From the NCBI GenBank assembly GCA_965233535.1, contig OZ247489.1:124001-188000 (forward strand): a stretch of 64,000 bases of DNA. Direction: 5' to 3'. Under the pieces are notes generated by a model, which did no database searches, had not been told where the DNA came from, and saw nothing but the letters and a program-made list of their open reading frames with translations. The DNA comes from Cytomitobacter sp965233535 (lineage in GTDB: Bacteria; Pseudomonadota; Alphaproteobacteria; CAJXXZ01; 1604HC). Position 1 is the stretch's first letter; each line of letters begins with the position of its first letter. A program made the translations under genes and the position numbers. Of the stretch, positions 44,916-54,283 are shown one piece after another.

Positions 44916-45126
44916 GTAACAATATTGATCAGTAATTGAAACCTTGATTGTGATATTATAGGAATATAGTGTCTGTTCACATTTATCTAAGCAGGTTTAT
45001 TTTCTGATGAAATAAGAATAATTGAGAGTGATCATGGAAGTAAATTTGCTAAAAGAACTTGAAATGTCAAATATTAACGTATAATCTGTATTTATATTGT
45101 TTTATTAATAAAAAAAGCGAGTTTAA

Positions 45127-47625
45127 ATGATTATTAATTTCTTTAGAAGATTATTTTGGAGTTCCAATAAAATTTTATTGCATGAATTATGGAAAATAGT
45201 TCATGAAATTGAAAAAGTTGACCTAAGTCAATTAAGTGATAATGAATTATCTGAAATGACTATTGTGTTGAAAAACAGACTAAAAAATGGAGAGTCTACT
45301 GATGATATTTTAGTAGATGCATTTGCCACTGTTCGTGAAGCTGCTAAAAGGGTTTTGAATGAAGAGCCATATCCTGTTCAACTTCTTGGTGGAATTGCTT
45401 TGCATCGAGGTATGATTTCAGAAATGAAAACAGGTGAAGGAAAGACATTAGTTGCTGTTTTGCCAGCTTATTTAAATGCATTAACAGGTGAAGGTGTTCA
45501 TGTTGTTACAGTTAATGATTACTTAGCTGAAAGAGATTCAAAATGGATGAGCAAAGTATTTGGTTTTCTTGGTTTGTCCACAGGTTGTATTTTACATCAT
45601 ATGGGTGATGATGTGCGTAAACAACAATATGCTTGTGATATTACTTATGCCACAAATAATGAATTAGGATTTGATTACTTAAGAGATAATTTGAAAAATA
45701 ATTCTGAAGAAATTTCTCAGAGAAAATTACACTGCGCTATTGTAGATGAAATAGATAATATATTAATTGATGAAGCTAGAACCCCATTAATTATCTCAGG
45801 GCCTTCTGAAGATAGTTCTGGTTTGTATTGTTGGATTCAAACTATTGTAGCTCAACTTGAGAAATCACATTATGAAAAAGATGAGAAAAATAATGCAGTA
45901 ACTTTAAATGAAGAAGGAATTCAAAAAATAGAAACAATTATGTTTGAAGAAGGTGTTCTGAACAAAGATGAAACTATATACAGTAATCAACATATTTCTT
46001 TAGTTCATCATATTAATCAAGCTTTAAAAGCAAATACTTTATTCACAAAAAATATTCACTATATGGTTAAAGATAATCAAGTTTATATTATTGATGAGTT
46101 TACTGGTCGTATAATGGAAGGTAGAAGGTATTCTGATGGTTTGCATCAAGCATTAGAAGCTAAAGAAGAAGTTGAGATACAAAAAGAAAATCATACTTTA
46201 GCATCCATCACTTTTCAACGATTATTTAGGTTGTATGGGAAGCTTTGTGGTATGACAGGAACTGCATCTACAGAAGTTGAAGAGTTTGAGAAGACATATA
46301 ATTTGAACATTGCTGTGATTCCTACAAACAAGCCAGTTATTAGAAAAGATCATGAAGATGAAATTTACAGAACATTGCATGAAAAAATTCATGCTGTGGT
46401 TTTGTTAGTTAAAGAATGCATTAAAAGACAACAACCTGTTTTACTTGGAACTAGTAGTGTTGAGAAATCTCAGATTTTTTCTGATGCTTTAAGTGAGCAT
46501 AATATTCCACATAAAGTTTTAAATGCAAAAAACCATGCTAATGAAGCACAAATAATTGCTAATGCTGGTAAGTTAGGCAATGTAACTGTTGTTACTAATA
46601 TGGCTGGAAGAGGTACCGACATTAAATTAGGAGGAAATGCAAAAGTATTAATTGAAAATGCAGTTAAAGATCTTAGTGATGAAGATGAAATAAATAAGAT
46701 CACAAAAGAGATTTTGGAAAAAATACGCTTAGAAAGAGAGCAAGTATTAGAAAATGGTGGTTTGTTTGTTATTGGAACTGAGCGTCATGAGAGCAGAAGA
46801 ATTGATAACCAGTTAAGAGGTAGAGCAGGGCGTCAAGGTGATAAGGGAGAATCTAAATTTTTCCTTTGTTTAGAAGATGATTTGATGAGAATCTTTGCTT
46901 CTGGAAGTTTGGATTCATGGTTAAAAACTCTTGGGCTAAAAGAAGGAGAGCCAATTACTCATAGAATGGTTAGTAAGGCTATTTCTAAAGCTCAAATGAG
47001 GGTGGAAGCTCATAACTTTGACATAAGACAGCAAATGAAAAAATATGCTGATGTTAAGGAAGATCAAATGGATTACATTTATTCTTATAGAAACAAAATT
47101 TTGTTGAATTTTAATTTTAATGAGTGGCAAGCAATAGTTAAAGACGTAATTAGTAGTGCTATCGAACGCTTCTTGCCTGAAAATGATACATGGGATGAAG
47201 ATGGATTAAGAAAACATGTTGATGAAGTGTTTGGTTTGGACATTGATATTAAGGAAGCAGCTCAAGATGTAAAAATCACACAATCTTTACTTGAAAATCA
47301 TATTAGTGAAAGATTGCATAATTATTTTGAGAAACTTAATACAGATGAAATGTTAGCAGTGTTTAAGATGTGTATTTTGCAAGCAATTGATAGTCAGTGG
47401 CGTGAGCATGTACAAAATCTAGACTATTTAAGGCAAGGAATAGGCCTGAAAGGTTATGCTCAAAAAGATCCTCTGGTTGAGTATAAAAAAGAAGCATTTG
47501 AGTTGTTTCAAAATATATGGGCCCCATTAAATGAATTAGCTATCCAAAATTTCACTAACTGGAAGAAGCAATATGAAGGCTCTTCTACGTCTAATTTAGA
47601 CATGTTATCACCTGATTCTGAATAA
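45127..47625 (+). CDS. secA: preprotein translocase ATPase SecA
   Basis: Motor of the SecYEG export channel. 832 residues. N-terminal FRRLFWSSNKILLHE, Walker A EMKTGEGKTLVA (100-110), VTVNDYLAERDSKWM, YATNNELGFDYLRDN, DEAD-type VDEIDNILIDEARTPLIISG, the TGRIMEGRRYSDGLHQALEAKE region, MTGTASTE, NMAGRGTDIKLGG and RGRAGRQGD. The C-terminal zinc/SecB-binding SEC-C motif is absent (it ends LSPDSE), so it is shorter than the ~900 of most proteobacteria. Three partial N-terminal paralogs lie directly upstream. Confidence 0.97.
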   Translation: MIINFFRRLFWSSNKILLHELWKIVHEIEKVDLSQLSDNELSEMTIVLKNRLKNGESTDDILVDAFATVREAAKRVLNEEPYPVQLLGGIALHRGMISEMKTGEGKTLVAVLPAYLNALTGEGVHVVTVNDYLAERDSKWMSKVFGFLGLSTGCILHHMGDDVRKQQYACDITYATNNELGFDYLRDNLKNNSEEISQRKLHCAIVDEIDNILIDEARTPLIISGPSEDSSGLYCWIQTIVAQLEKSHYEKDEKNNAVTLNEEGIQKIETIMFEEGVLNKDETIYSNQHISLVHHINQALKANTLFTKNIHYMVKDNQVYIIDEFTGRIMEGRRYSDGLHQALEAKEEVEIQKENHTLASITFQRLFRLYGKLCGMTGTASTEVEEFEKTYNLNIAVIPTNKPVIRKDHEDEIYRTLHEKIHAVVLLVKECIKRQQPVLLGTSSVEKSQIFSDALSEHNIPHKVLNAKNHANEAQIIANAGKLGNVTVVTNMAGRGTDIKLGGNAKVLIENAVKDLSDEDEINKITKEILEKIRLEREQVLENGGLFVIGTERHESRRIDNQLRGRAGRQGDKGESKFFLCLEDDLMRIFASGSLDSWLKTLGLKEGEPITHRMVSKAISKAQMRVEAHNFDIRQQMKKYADVKEDQMDYIYSYRNKILLNFNFNEWQAIVKDVISSAIERFLPENDTWDEDGLRKHVDEVFGLDIDIKEAAQDVKITQSLLENHISERLHNYFEKLNTDEMLAVFKMCILQAIDSQWREHVQNLDYLRQGIGLKGYAQKDPLVEYKKEAFELFQNIWAPLNELAIQNFTNWKKQYEGSSTSNLDMLSPDSE

Positions 47626-47706
47626 TTCTTGATTATTTAGGTGAATATTACATTTTTATAATTAACTTCTCTTGATTTTTTTATCTACAAGTACGATTAT
47701 TGTCAT

Positions 47707-48081
47707 ATGAATGGTTGTTTAATCACAGGATGTAGAACACAGTATGGTAACAATGTTAGCCACGCTAAGAACAGAACAGGTAGACTCTTTTTGTCTAACA
47801 TATTCTCTAAATATATTTTCAGTGAAGTTATGGGTAAAGTAAAAGTGCGTATTTCTCACAGAGGAGAAAGAACAGTAGATAAATATGGTGGATTGGATCA
47901 ATTTTTGTTAAATGCAAAAAATAGAAGATTGACTCTAGATGCTAAGTCTATGAAATCTAAGTTGCACAGAAGAATGAAAAAGCTTGGTCAACCTATAGAA
48001 GATAAAAAATCAATTGTGAAGTACGAAAAAAGACAGTCACAACGTATAATCAAAAAGCTTAGCGCGTCTGCTAATAGCTAA
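47707..48081 (+). CDS. rpmB: 50S ribosomal protein L28
   Basis: 124 residues: CLITGCRTQYGNNVSHAKNRTGRLFLSNI and KVRISHRGERTVDKYGGLDQFLLN match L28 (family: C-x-x-TGK-x-x-x-x-GNNVSHA-x-x-K-T-x-R-x-F-x-PN). It is longer than the usual ~78-100 because of a basic C-terminal extension (RRMKKLGQ...). Stands alone after secA. Confidence 0.92.
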   Translation: MNGCLITGCRTQYGNNVSHAKNRTGRLFLSNIFSKYIFSEVMGKVKVRISHRGERTVDKYGGLDQFLLNAKNRRLTLDAKSMKSKLHRRMKKLGQPIEDKKSIVKYEKRQSQRIIKKLSASANS

Positions 48082-48589
48082 AATCAGTAAAAAATTACAA
48101 ATTTTATATTTTATAAACTTCATAGTGAATATTGTGGGGGTGTGCGTATTTTCAAAAAAGTGATGTTTTTTATATGTTTAGATTTTGGCATGATAATATT
48201 TAACTTAATAAGAAACTTATCTGTGCAGCTAAATCAGAATTTTGCATGCAATAGAAATTTTCACACAATTTGATAGATTGTATTTTTGAAATTTCACATT
48301 AATGCTTGTTCATGATTTTTTTAATAGTGAATTGGTGTAATTGATTTTCACTGTTCCAGTTTTCTAACTCTATTTTTATTAAATTTATCTTTATCGTAAA
48401 AATAACAGCTTTAAAGATGCGCTAATTAATGATTGTATTTTTAATTTTTGATGTTTTATAAAATGATAATGAATTGAAGAAAAATAAATTTTATTATTGC
48501 TATTTTTTTTGTCATTAATATTTGATTTTAATAAGGGTATTAAGTGAAATTTCAATGCAAGTTAATTAGAATTTGCGTTATGTTGTCTG
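48082..48589. other. 508-bp AT-rich intergenic region, no gene seen
   Basis: Between convergent rpmB and pth. No frame longer than a few dozen codons and no RNA gene recognised. Several T runs could end transcription from either side, but I cannot point to one convincing stem. Confidence 0.5.
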
Positions 48590-49093
48590 TTATTCCCAGA
48601 AATTATTTGCATCACTCCAATTTGAAATTATGCTTTCCCAATTTGAAATGTTAGTGTTTTCTAATACAAAGTGAGCTACATTTTCACCAGGATGGCCAAT
48701 TCCTAATCTTATTCTATGATAATCTTGCCCTATAGTGGATGTAATGCTTTTTAACCCATTATGACCTCCAGAGCCACCACCTTCTTTAAATTTGACTTGT
48801 TCATTGGGGACATTCAAATCATCGTGTATAACAAGGATTTCTGATGGTTTGCATGGATTTTTTGTCATGTACGATAATACAGCAACGCCTGATGCGTTCA
48901 TATATGTTAATGGCTTAATTAAATTTACTGTACTTGATTTTGCAATAGAAAAATTTCCCTTTGTTGAAAACTCTGGAAGAGATAACTTTTGTTGTATAAA
49001 ATCCAAGAAAAAGAATCCTAAATTATGTCTAGTATTTTTATATTTGGTTCCTATATTTCCCAAACCTACTATTACTTTATATTTAGAGATCAT
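48590..49093 (-). CDS. pth: peptidyl-tRNA hydrolase
   Basis: Recycles tRNA from dropped-off peptidyl-tRNA. VGLGNIGTKYKNTRHNLGFFFLD contains the conserved Asn and the catalytic His; LVIHDDLNVP the conserved Asp; GGSGGHNGLKSI the Gly/Asn loop. 167 residues, somewhat shorter than usual at the C-terminus. Its start overlaps the stop of rplY by 4 bases, the common rplY-pth pair. Confidence 0.95.
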   Translation of the reverse strand: MISKYKVIVGLGNIGTKYKNTRHNLGFFFLDFIQQKLSLPEFSTKGNFSIAKSSTVNLIKPLTYMNASGVAVLSYMTKNPCKPSEILVIHDDLNVPNEQVKFKEGGGSGGHNGLKSITSTIGQDYHRIRLGIGHPGENVAHFVLENTNISNWESIISNWSDANNFWE

Positions 49094-49650
49094 TCTTTAG
49101 GTTTTGAAGGAGCTATAATTGTAGCTAGAGTAGTGCTTGGTGATAATTTCAGCACTTGTGCATCGCTTGGAATATCCAAATCTTTTAATTTAATAGAGTC
49201 ATTAATTTGTCTTCCTGTAAGATTTATTTGGATTGAAGTTGGAATATTGTTTGAACTTACTTTAACTGTTAACGCTTTAGTTAATACGTTCAAAATTCCA
49301 CCAAGTTTAATACCAGGACTATTTTGCTTGTTTATAAATTGCAAAGGTAGTTTGATTCTAATATTTTGATTTGGTTCTAATACAAAAAAGTCTATATGCA
49401 ATGGTTTGTCAGTTACTGGGTGATATTGAACATCCTTTGTGATTGCTTTATAAGATTTAGAATCTAAATTCAAATCTAATTGCTTTGTCATAAAGTTTTC
49501 TGTGTACAATAATGCTTTAGCTTCTTTGTAAGAGATGCTTCCATGTTCTTGATTGTTTTTTGAATACAAAGTGACCGGTATCATTTCAGTGTCTCTAATG
49601 TGTTTAGCAGATTGAGATCCAAATTCTGCTCTTGATGAAAGATTAATCAT
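49090..49650 (-). CDS. rplY: 50S ribosomal protein L25 (Ctc/TL5 long form)
   Basis: 5S rRNA-binding protein. N-terminal L25 domain (AKHIRDTEMIPVTLYSKN, VQYHPVTDKPLHIDFFVL) and C-terminal TL5 domain (LKDLDIPSDAQVLKLS). 186 residues, fitting the long alphaproteobacterial form. Co-translated with pth. Confidence 0.93.
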   Translation of the reverse strand: MINLSSRAEFGSQSAKHIRDTEMIPVTLYSKNNQEHGSISYKEAKALLYTENFMTKQLDLNLDSKSYKAITKDVQYHPVTDKPLHIDFFVLEPNQNIRIKLPLQFINKQNSPGIKLGGILNVLTKALTVKVSSNNIPTSIQINLTGRQINDSIKLKDLDIPSDAQVLKLSPSTTLATIIAPSKPKE

Positions 49651-49814
49651 AATATAAATAATTTAACTTTTATTTGGATAAATTTCAATGAGCAGTATAT
49701 TTTTTCTTTATATTAATTAGGATTTTTATTTATAAAATGAGTTTTTTATTAAATGTTATGTAATTAAATAATAGAAAATATTGTTCATATAAAACATTTT
49801 AAAGATGAATCGAA

Positions 49815-49889
49815 GGCGAATAACCGGTCTCGAACCGGCGACCTCTAAAGCCACAATCTAGCGCTCTAACCAACTGAGCTATATCCGCC
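49815..49889 (-). tRNA. tRNA-His(GUG)
   Basis: Minus-strand cloverleaf: acceptor GCGGATA/TATTCGC with the extra encoded G-1 opposite C73 that defines tRNA-His, D arm GCTCAGTTGGTTAGAGC, anticodon loop TTGTGGC with GTG, T arm GCCGGTTCGAGACCGGT. CCA is not encoded. Confidence 0.95.
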
Positions 49890-49971
49890 ATCAGATTAAG
49901 AATACAAAACAACGATATGAATCACAAGAGTTTAAATGTTCAAGATGGTTATTTTATGTTAAATTGTTGAA

Positions 49972-50499
49972 ATGAAGAAAATAATAATATTAGTAGGACC
50001 TTCAGGTTCAGGGAAAACATCCTTGGCTAATACTCTTTCTTCGAAAGGTTTTTATAGACCAGTGACTTGTACCACACGTGCAAGAAGAACAAATGAAAAG
50101 CATGGTGTAGACTATTATTTTCTTTCAGAAGAAGAATTTAATAAGAAAAAACACAATCAAGAATTAGCTGATTATGACCAAATCTTTAATACCTGGTATG
50201 GTGTAGAAAAAAATCAGTTACTATTGAATGACAAAAATGTTATTATGCCTGCTACTTTTAAAGGTATTTGTAATTTAAAAGCTCACTTTGATAATGTTAT
50301 TTCAGTTTTTTTAAATCCTCCTTGTGAGAAAGTTCTAATTGAAAGAATGAAAGAGAGACTTATGTCAGCAGATTTGATTGACGCAAGAATTAAAAGCATT
50401 AGACTGGAAATGCAAAATTTAGATAAATGTGATTATGTTATTTCAACTGATCAAACTATTGAAAAATCATGTGAGGATTTAGAAAGGATATTATGTTAG
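49972..50499 (+). CDS. gmk: guanylate kinase
   Basis: Phosphorylates GMP to GDP. P-loop LVGPSGSGKTSL, then VTCTTRARRTNEKHGVDYYFLSEEEF (GMP-binding) and the lid region ERMKERLMSADLIDARI. 175 residues, shorter than the usual ~200. Its 3' end overlaps the next gene by 7 bases. Confidence 0.93.
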   Translation: MKKIIILVGPSGSGKTSLANTLSSKGFYRPVTCTTRARRTNEKHGVDYYFLSEEEFNKKKHNQELADYDQIFNTWYGVEKNQLLLNDKNVIMPATFKGICNLKAHFDNVISVFLNPPCEKVLIERMKERLMSADLIDARIKSIRLEMQNLDKCDYVISTDQTIEKSCEDLERILC

Positions 50500-51779
50500 A
50501 AAAATTCAAACTATATAGAAAATCAGAACATTATATTAGAAATAATGTAGTGGTAGCGTTAGGAGCTGTGAGTGCATTCATATATTCACTTACTTCACAT
50601 ACGTTATCTCTATGGTTAACTGATTTAGGAATTCCTCTAAAGGTTTTAGGTTTTGTAAGTTTAATACATGTAATACATGCATTTAAGATATTATGGATCC
50701 CAATTTTTGAGAAATTTGATATTCCATTGTTAAAAAAATATTTTGACAGAAGAGCTTCATGGATTTTCTTATTTATATTAACAGCTGGTTTGTTAATATT
50801 TTGGGTTAGTTTTATGAATCCATTCAATAATCCATGGACATTTGCAGCTTGTGTAGGAATTGCAACATTTTCTATGTCTGTACTTGATACTTTGCTTAGA
50901 GCTCAAATAATAATTTTATCTACAGATAAAAAAGACCAAGCTACAATTGTAGGTCTAGGAGCATTTGGTTTTCGTATAGGTATGTATCTTGCAGTTCAAA
51001 TATTTCTTTTAATGTCTGATGCTATAGATTGGAAATATATTTATAGAGGTTCAGGTTTTTTGATTGCAGCAAGCTCTTTGCTAATCTTTCTATTACCGAG
51101 ATTAGATAAATGTAGCAAAGTTAAATCATTTAAAGAATTGCTTGTTTTGCCATATAAAGACTTCTTCTTTAGGCATAGAAATTACGTATGGAGCATTATC
51201 GGATTTATGGTGTTTTTTAAGTTACAAGATAGGCTTTTAGCTCCTTTAAACTATAAGTTTTTCACACAACTTAAACCTACAAGTTCATTTTCACTGTTAA
51301 ATCAGCTAGGAATGAAGCAAGTATTTTCTTTCTCTAAGATAATTTCAGGATTCCTGATGGGTTTTGGTATATATGCAAGTATTAAATATATTAAAAAGTA
51401 TAGTTATAAAACAATTGCAATTGCAGGTGTTATTTTACACTCTTTAACATGTTTGCCACTATTGATTTTGAATTCACATATTAGCGCGCAAGTAAAAAGT
51501 TCAATTGTATTAATATTTTCTGTGATTTTTATAGAAAAAATTATTAGAGTTTTTTCTGGTAATGTTTACTATTTGTATCAATCTAGGTTTTGTTCAAAAG
51601 AATATGCAGCAGGTCAAATTGCTATGATTGGTGTTCTTGAATCAGGTTTCGGTGCAGTGTTAGGTAGTTCTTCTGGATATATTGTAGCAAATTGTAGTTG
51701 GACAGCTTTAATATTATTAGCAACTGTTATTAGTTTGCCTGTACTATTCTTTATTACAAGACTTCCAAAAGATTTATAA
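50493..51779 (+). CDS. MFS permease, AmpG-like
   Basis: 428 residues with about 12 membrane helices. The N-terminal SAFIYSLTSHTLSLWLTDLGIPLKVLGF and the loop with KILWIPIFEKFDIP are typical of the AmpG group, which imports muropeptides (GlcNAc-anhydroMurNAc peptides) for recycling. In intracellular relatives such proteins are numerous and their substrates unproven. Overlaps gmk by 7 bases. A terminator follows. Confidence 0.78.
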   Translation: MLEKFKLYRKSEHYIRNNVVVALGAVSAFIYSLTSHTLSLWLTDLGIPLKVLGFVSLIHVIHAFKILWIPIFEKFDIPLLKKYFDRRASWIFLFILTAGLLIFWVSFMNPFNNPWTFAACVGIATFSMSVLDTLLRAQIIILSTDKKDQATIVGLGAFGFRIGMYLAVQIFLLMSDAIDWKYIYRGSGFLIAASSLLIFLLPRLDKCSKVKSFKELLVLPYKDFFFRHRNYVWSIIGFMVFFKLQDRLLAPLNYKFFTQLKPTSSFSLLNQLGMKQVFSFSKIISGFLMGFGIYASIKYIKKYSYKTIAIAGVILHSLTCLPLLILNSHISAQVKSSIVLIFSVIFIEKIIRVFSGNVYYLYQSRFCSKEYAAGQIAMIGVLESGFGAVLGSSSGYIVANCSWTALILLATVISLPVLFFITRLPKDL

Positions 51780-52127
51780 AATCTTATTTGCTCTATATTA
51801 AGAGCAATTTTATTAAATCAAATTACGTAAAAATTTAAAAAAATCAATTAATAGTCATGATAAAATGTAACTTAATTGTATTTAATATTTTTGTAAGTAT
51901 TATTTGTATTTAGTGTTTTTAATGTGTAAAAATTTACTTACACTAAATAAATTCACTCTAAGTATTTCAAGTCAATTATTAAAATTAAGAAATGCATTGA
52001 ATGGAATGCAGAGCCATATTCATATATTTGAGTTGTTAATTATGATTGATATATTGGATAAAGTTAATTTTCATACTTAGATGCAAGCATATTGAATTTA
52101 AATGTTAAAAAAAATGATTTATGAGTT
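51780..52127. other. 348-bp intergenic region between convergent genes
   Basis: Apart from the terminator at 51788-51810 this A+T-rich stretch between the AmpG-like gene and thyX shows no gene, RNA or repeat. Confidence 0.5.
51788..51812 (+). terminator. rho-independent terminator after the AmpG-like permease
   Basis: TTGCTCT/AGAGCAA forms a perfect 7-bp stem around ATATTA, followed by TTTTATT, 8 bases after the stop codon. Confidence 0.75.
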
Positions 52128-52976
52128 TTATTGAACTAAGTCTTCGCGGTTGAATTGTCTCATAAGAGAATTCCACTCATTTTTGCTCATTGTAGTGTCT
52201 TCTCTTTGTATCTTTTCACCTTGTAAGAGCTTTGTGACAGCTGCAGTGCCTTCTTTAGATAAGGATAAGTGGTTGTAGTTATCAAAAGCTTCATGAGTGA
52301 TAGGGACCCATAATTTCAAAATTTCTTTAATTTGCTCTGCATATTCTCTAATTTCAAATTGAGCATGAGCTGAGCTTCGTAATTTTACGAAACGTAAAAG
52401 GTTGTTTAAATCAATTTTCCAGTAAAATTGTGTGTATAAGTTAGTTGGAAGAACTCCACGTGCAATTTCTCTTGCAACTCCAGAATCAATTAATTTCATG
52501 TACTCATCATAAGTATGATCATTCATTTGTTGTATTTGCGCTTGAGCTTGCTCTTGAATACTTTGGTCAAGATGCCCACCTCTAGCTTGCTTATTACTTA
52601 AATTTTGTCCAGTAATATTTTCAATATCAGGACAATAAAAGTCTTTTTCCATTTCTGAGTATCTAGCAGAATATTCATTCACATTAGCAGTACGATGTCT
52701 CAACCATTGTCTTGCAACAAAGATTGGAGCTTTAATATGTAATTTAATTTCACACATTTCAAATACAGATGTATGTTCATTACGCAGAAGAAAACGAATT
52801 AAACTTCTATCATTGCTAACAGTTTTAGTTCCTTTTCCATAAGAAATTCTTGCTGCTTGTACAATTGCGCTATCATCTCCCATATAGTCAACAACTCTGA
52901 TAAATCCCTTATCTAATATTTTAATTTCTTTTTCAAGAATATTTTCTAAATTTTCTACACAAATACGTTTTGTCAT
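52128..52976 (-). CDS. thyX: flavin-dependent thymidylate synthase ThyX
   Basis: Makes dTMP from dUMP with FADH2 and methylene-THF. The ThyX signature is complete: RHRTANVNEYSARYSEM (RHR-x7-S), preceded by NEHTSVFEMCEIKLHIKAPIFVARQWL. 282 residues. It lies 92 bases downstream of murD on the same strand. ThyX instead of ThyA is usual in Rickettsiales and many reduced genomes. Confidence 0.96.
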   Translation of the reverse strand: MTKRICVENLENILEKEIKILDKGFIRVVDYMGDDSAIVQAARISYGKGTKTVSNDRSLIRFLLRNEHTSVFEMCEIKLHIKAPIFVARQWLRHRTANVNEYSARYSEMEKDFYCPDIENITGQNLSNKQARGGHLDQSIQEQAQAQIQQMNDHTYDEYMKLIDSGVAREIARGVLPTNLYTQFYWKIDLNNLLRFVKLRSSAHAQFEIREYAEQIKEILKLWVPITHEAFDNYNHLSLSKEGTAAVTKLLQGEKIQREDTTMSKNEWNSLMRQFNREDLVQ

Positions 52977-53068
52977 AACAGCATTAAAGCATGAAAAGTA
53001 ATATGAAAGCTATGGTCATTAATTGAATATGAGAGATTAATAAGGAAACTATGCTTGAAATTTATATG

Positions 53069-54283
53069 TTAAAAATATTTTTTGATTAGATCTTTAAAAT
53101 GGATTCCTCTTTCTTCAAAATTTTTATATTGATCAAAAGATTGAAATCCTGGTGAAAAAATTATAGCTTCATTTTGATGTATATATTTTATTTTTTGAAT
53201 TACATCTTCTAAAACCTTATACGTTGAAAATGGTATATTATTTTGTGTGAAGAATTTCAATAATTCATCTTGATTCTCTCCTATAATAAATGCATGTTTT
53301 ATATATTTTGTAATATGTTTTAATACATTATAGTCTATCTTTGCTTTCACACCTCCTACAATCCAAAAGCTATTTGTGTATTGTTTTAAGATGAAATGTG
53401 AACATTCCAAACTAGTGCTTTTACTATCATTAATAATAATTGGATTTTTACTGACTAATTCTTGCCTATGTTGTAAAGATTTGAAATTTGCAAAAGCTTT
53501 TATAATATCTTTTGATTGAATGTTTAACTTTCTACAAATTGAATAAGCTGTTAGAAAGGGTAAAGTTTGGTAAGAAGACTCACAGATTTTTATTCCATTT
53601 TCATAAAACACTTGGTTTATAAGCGCATAGTCAGCTTGTTTGTTATCTAAAGAGATAATTTGTTTGTTATCATGTGTACACTTAACACTCTCTTCGAGGA
53701 ATAATGTAGAAGACAAAGCTCCTAAATTACATTTAGTTTTATAATACTCATCATATGATTTATATAAATTAAGGTGATGTTCTTTAATATTTAATATTAT
53801 GCCAATATCAAATTTAGTTTTGATTGTTTCTAATTGTAATGAAGAAAGCTCGAGAATAGGAATTTCATCTTCTTTTAAGTTATCTAATGTGATTCCCAAA
53901 TTCCCAACAGCTCGCGCTGGAATGTTATTTTCATTTAATGTATGAGCAATTAGAGATACTGTTGTAGATTTTCCAAAAGATCCAGTACAAGCAATTTTTA
54001 TGGTTTTATGAGTAGTGAATTTGAAGAAAATGTCGATTTCATTATGTATGTTGTGTGATAAATTTAATAATTCATGCCTTTTGATGCCAGGGCTTAAAAC
54101 AATATCTGTAATTGAAATATCACTTTTATAGATATGATACCCACTCTCGATAGCTAGTGTACGCATTGATTGATTGTCATCCCAAATATAGAAATTTTGT
54201 TTTTTCTTTTTTAATAGAAGTGCACAAGATTGATTAGAAACTCCAAACCCTAATAATAAATAAACGCTTTGCTCTATAGAAAT
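53069..54283 (-). CDS. murD: UDP-N-acetylmuramoylalanine-D-glutamate ligase MurD, probable ATT start
   Basis: Adds D-Glu to UDP-MurNAc-Ala. ATP motif ACTGSFGKSTTVSL, then LELSSLQLE and NIKEHHLNLYKS, and the C-terminal NDSKSTSLE and WIVGGVKAKIDY. The first ATG (54166) would cut off the N-terminal Rossmann domain. The frame continues upstream without a stop and encodes YLLLGFGVSNQSCALLLKKK and FYIWDDN, which match the family's VLGLGVSGLSAA and WDDN. No ATG, GTG or TTG exists there. An AGGAG (complement of 54291-54295) lies 7 bases before an ATT codon (54283-54281), which I take as the start: 404 residues. It overlaps the end of mraY by 10 bases. Confidence 0.85.
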   Translation of the reverse strand: MSIEQSVYLLLGFGVSNQSCALLLKKKKQNFYIWDDNQSMRTLAIESGYHIYKSDISITDIVLSPGIKRHELLNLSHNIHNEIDIFFKFTTHKTIKIACTGSFGKSTTVSLIAHTLNENNIPARAVGNLGITLDNLKEDEIPILELSSLQLETIKTKFDIGIILNIKEHHLNLYKSYDEYYKTKCNLGALSSTLFLEESVKCTHDNKQIISLDNKQADYALINQVFYENGIKICESSYQTLPFLTAYSICRKLNIQSKDIIKAFANFKSLQHRQELVSKNPIIINDSKSTSLECSHFILKQYTNSFWIVGGVKAKIDYNVLKHITKYIKHAFIIGENQDELLKFFTQNNIPFSTYKVLEDVIQKIKYIHQNEAIIFSPGFQSFDQYKNFEERGIHFKDLIKKYF

